Below, one piece after another: positions 62,396 to 64,000 of a DNA stretch of 64,000 nucleotides (position 1 is its first letter; every line of letters begins with the position of its first letter). Origin of the DNA: Psychroflexus montanilacus (lineage in GTDB: Bacteria > Bacteroidota > Bacteroidia > Flavobacteriales > Flavobacteriaceae); contig NZ_JAIQZC010000003.1 in the NCBI RefSeq assembly GCF_020164535.1, positions 310,001 to 374,000 of the forward strand, read 5' to 3'. Under the pieces are notes generated by a model. That model searched no databases. It was given only the letters and a program-made list of their open reading frames with translations, and was not told the DNA's origin. The translations under genes and the position numbers were made by a program.

Positions 62396-63370
62396 TTACA
62401 TTTTGCGATTCATGAGGTTGGTGCCAAATTCTTTTAGATAGCGTTTTCCCTGTTCCGATACCTCCATGTGTTCAAGATGCCTGAATGCCTCTTCTGTGAA
62501 GGTCTGTATTCTTTCAGTGGTTGCTTGTTTCGCGCCAGAATCTTCAAAAATTTGCTTGGCCGTTTCGATTTTACTGCTAGGATCTTCTGGAGCTATGGTA
62601 TATAAGTGTTTTAGCTGATCTGCACTGCTATCGTCTGACAGCTCCAGAGCTTTTAGGTAGAGATAAGTTTTTTTATTCTCAATGATATCTCCACCAATTT
62701 GTTTTCCAAATACTGCCTGATCGCCAAACGTATCCAGATAGTCATCTTGAATTTGAAACGCAACTCCTAGCAATCTGCCGAATTCATAAATCTTGTCCTG
62801 TACATCATCCGATGCATTGCTAACTATGGCACCCATTTTTAGAGCTGCGCCAACAAGCACAGCCGTTTTGTATTCGATCATCTTGAGATACTCCTCGATC
62901 GTCACATCATCTCGCTCTTCAAAATCAACGTCATACTGCTGGCCTTCACAAACTTCAATGGCTGTTTTGGTAAATAGTTTGGCCAGAGGTTTGAAATGTT
63001 CTGCCGGGTAATTCTCAAATAACTGGTAGGCATTAATGAGCATTGCATCTCCAGATAAAATGCCAGTGTTGACGTTCCACTTTTCATGAACGGTCTGTCT
63101 TCCTCTGCGCAAGGGTGCATCATCCATGATATCATCGTGGACCAGTGAGAAATTATGAAAAATCTCAATAGCCAGAGCGGCATCCATCGCTTTCTCCCGT
63201 CCTCCTCCAAAAATATCTGCACTCATTAAGACCAGTACAGGTCTTAGTCGTTTCCCGCCCAGTCTCAAAATGTATTCAATGGGTTCGTAAAGATTTCTAG
63301 GTTCTTTTTCTGGAAGACGAGCTTCCATATAAGATAGGAAAGTTGTTTTGTAAGCTTCTAGATCCAACAT
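62396..63370 (-). CDS. Polyprenyl (isoprenyl) diphosphate synthase
   Basis: 324 residues from the ATG at 63370 (a TTG one codon upstream is ignored). The first Asp-rich motif is LVHDDIMDDAPLRRGR and the second is QIQDDYLDTFGD, with GGKRLRP near the N-terminus, all trans-prenyltransferase signatures. It condenses IPP with allylic diphosphates for quinone, carotenoid or related isoprenoid synthesis. The chain length cannot be read with certainty. Confidence 0.92.
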   Translation of the reverse strand: MLDLEAYKTTFLSYMEARLPEKEPRNLYEPIEYILRLGGKRLRPVLVLMSADIFGGGREKAMDAALAIEIFHNFSLVHDDIMDDAPLRRGRQTVHEKWNVNTGILSGDAMLINAYQLFENYPAEHFKPLAKLFTKTAIEVCEGQQYDVDFEERDDVTIEEYLKMIEYKTAVLVGAALKMGAIVSNASDDVQDKIYEFGRLLGVAFQIQDDYLDTFGDQAVFGKQIGGDIIENKKTYLYLKALELSDDSSADQLKHLYTIAPEDPSSKIETAKQIFEDSGAKQATTERIQTFTEEAFRHLEHMEVSEQGKRYLKEFGTNLMNRKM

Positions 63371-63523
63371 CAATTTTTTGGCTAAAATAAATCATTAAAG
63401 AGATCTACCTTCTTTTTTTGAAAATTGTTAAGTCTTGATTTATGATTTTGTTTAAGATTTCAATAGAGTGGTGTATGAAATGATAAATTTAATTCAAAGA
63501 AGCCCTGTTTTGGATAGAAATCG

Positions 63524-63531
63524 TAATTTTG
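63524..63531 (+). promoter_or_regulatory. -7 promoter box TAATTTTG for sucA
   Basis: An exact TAnnTTTG match 29 nt before the ATG at 63561. It is divergent from the polyprenyl synthase gene. Confidence 0.5.
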
Positions 63532-63560
63532 TATTACACATTACAAGATGTAATTTCAAT

Positions 63561-64000
63561 ATGGACAAATATTCATTTCTAAATGCGATGCACCCATCGC
63601 AACTTGCAGACCTCTATAATCAATATTTACAGAATCCAGACGCTACAGAACCTAGTATGAGAGCCTTTTTTCAAGGTTTTGATTTTGGTTTGGAATCTGG
63701 ATATGATGAAGCTGGGCTTTCCACAGGAGAAACTACAGTCACCTTAAAAGATTCCGAGACCAAGGAAACTGAGAAGGTACAGGTGCCAGAAAATGTTCAA
63801 AAAGAATTTCAGGTTGTAAATCTTATTGATGGCTATAGACACCGCGGGCATTTATTTACTAAGACCAATCCCGTAAGAGAACGACGCAAGTATTCACCAA
63901 AGCTCGATATTGAAAACTTTGGGTTGTCGAAATCTGATTTGGATCTCGAGTTTGAAGCTGGTGAAATCATCGGTATTGGGAAGGCAACACTTCAGCAAAT
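63561..64000 (+). CDS. sucA: 2-oxoglutarate dehydrogenase E1 component, N-terminal part (cut by window end)
   Basis: The frame starts at the ATG at 63561 (MDKYSFLNAMHPSQLADLYN) and stays open to the last base, giving the first 146 residues. The N-terminal segment with NQYLQNPDATEPSMRAFFQ and the block VNLIDGYRHRGHLFTKTNPV are characteristic of the E1o subunit of 2-oxoglutarate dehydrogenase (thiamine diphosphate enzyme of the TCA cycle). The catalytic domain lies beyond the window. Confidence 0.88.
   Translation, partial: MDKYSFLNAMHPSQLADLYNQYLQNPDATEPSMRAFFQGFDFGLESGYDEAGLSTGETTVTLKDSETKETEKVQVPENVQKEFQVVNLIDGYRHRGHLFTKTNPVRERRKYSPKLDIENFGLSKSDLDLEFEAGEIIGIGKATLQQ

Noticed and set aside
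1-64000. CRISPR arrays, insertion sequences, prophage, rRNA operons
   Set aside because: No regularly spaced identical repeats, no transposase, integrase or phage structural genes and no rRNA sequence were seen; the repeats found are short palindromes and heptamer arrays.

Overview
The window is a chromosomal stretch of a member of the Bacteroidota, most likely a marine Flavobacteriaceae. The evidence is AT-rich DNA; several starts preceded by a TAnnTTTG -7 promoter box with no clear Shine-Dalgarno; secreted proteins ending in type IX secretion (T9SS) sorting domains; TonB-dependent receptors with an N-terminal carboxypeptidase-like domain; GLPGLI-family proteins; a lipoprotein with an acidic surface-export-like signal; and DUF3050 and DUF2721 proteins. 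No rRNA, CRISPR array, transposase or phage gene is visible. The first gene (an RND/MMPL transporter) and the last (2-oxoglutarate dehydrogenase E1) are cut by the window ends. Genus and species cannot be fixed from the sequence alone.

Layout. 1-4.7 kb: transporter C-terminus coupled to a tRNA methyltransferase, glutaryl-CoA dehydrogenase, a DUF3050 protein and a short Ssb. 4.7-9.9 kb: the most unusual region, with a structured intergenic stretch, a secreted Cys-containing peptide, a hairpin, two tandem GLPGLI proteins and a TonB-receptor-like outer membrane protein. 10-14.2 kb, minus strand: iron-sulfur and electron-transfer genes (Mrp ATPase, Nfu, ferredoxin-NADP reductase, ferredoxin) preceded by a LuxE-like enzyme. 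14.2-22.6 kb: a T9SS-exported lamin-tail-like protein, then a surface lipoprotein, a TonB-dependent receptor and a PhoB/PhoR-like two-component pair. 22.5-25.3 kb: glycosyltransferase, TrmB, LysE-type exporter and alkyltransferase-like protein. 25.5-32 kb: large outer membrane protein, lytic transglycosylase, ferredoxin reductase and DUF2721 protein. 32-36 kb: a metal-uptake locus (TonB receptor, DtxR/MntR regulator, ZIP transporter) with a visible operator candidate. 36-49 kb: LspA, small envelope proteins, two large T9SS-secreted proteins (a reprolysin-type protease and an adhesin-like protein), fructosamine kinase, a bile-acid-symporter-family protein and tRNA-Pro/tRNA-Ser. 49-56 kb: a thioredoxin-like protein and a TetR-controlled RND efflux operon. 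56-64 kb: a DUF285 repeat surface protein, a BlaI/BlaR1-TonB/TPR operon, repeat-rich spacer DNA, PhzF, polyprenyl synthetase and sucA.

How the parts work together. Much of the window concerns the cell envelope: outer membrane uptake (three TonB-receptor-type proteins), surface display and secretion (T9SS cargo), peptidoglycan turnover and efflux. Four loci show a regulator next to its probable target with a dyad or direct repeat at the promoter (PhoB-like, MntR-like, TetR, BlaI). The best candidate for an undescribed system is the peptide, GLPGLI pair and receptor cluster at 5.37-9.88 kb.
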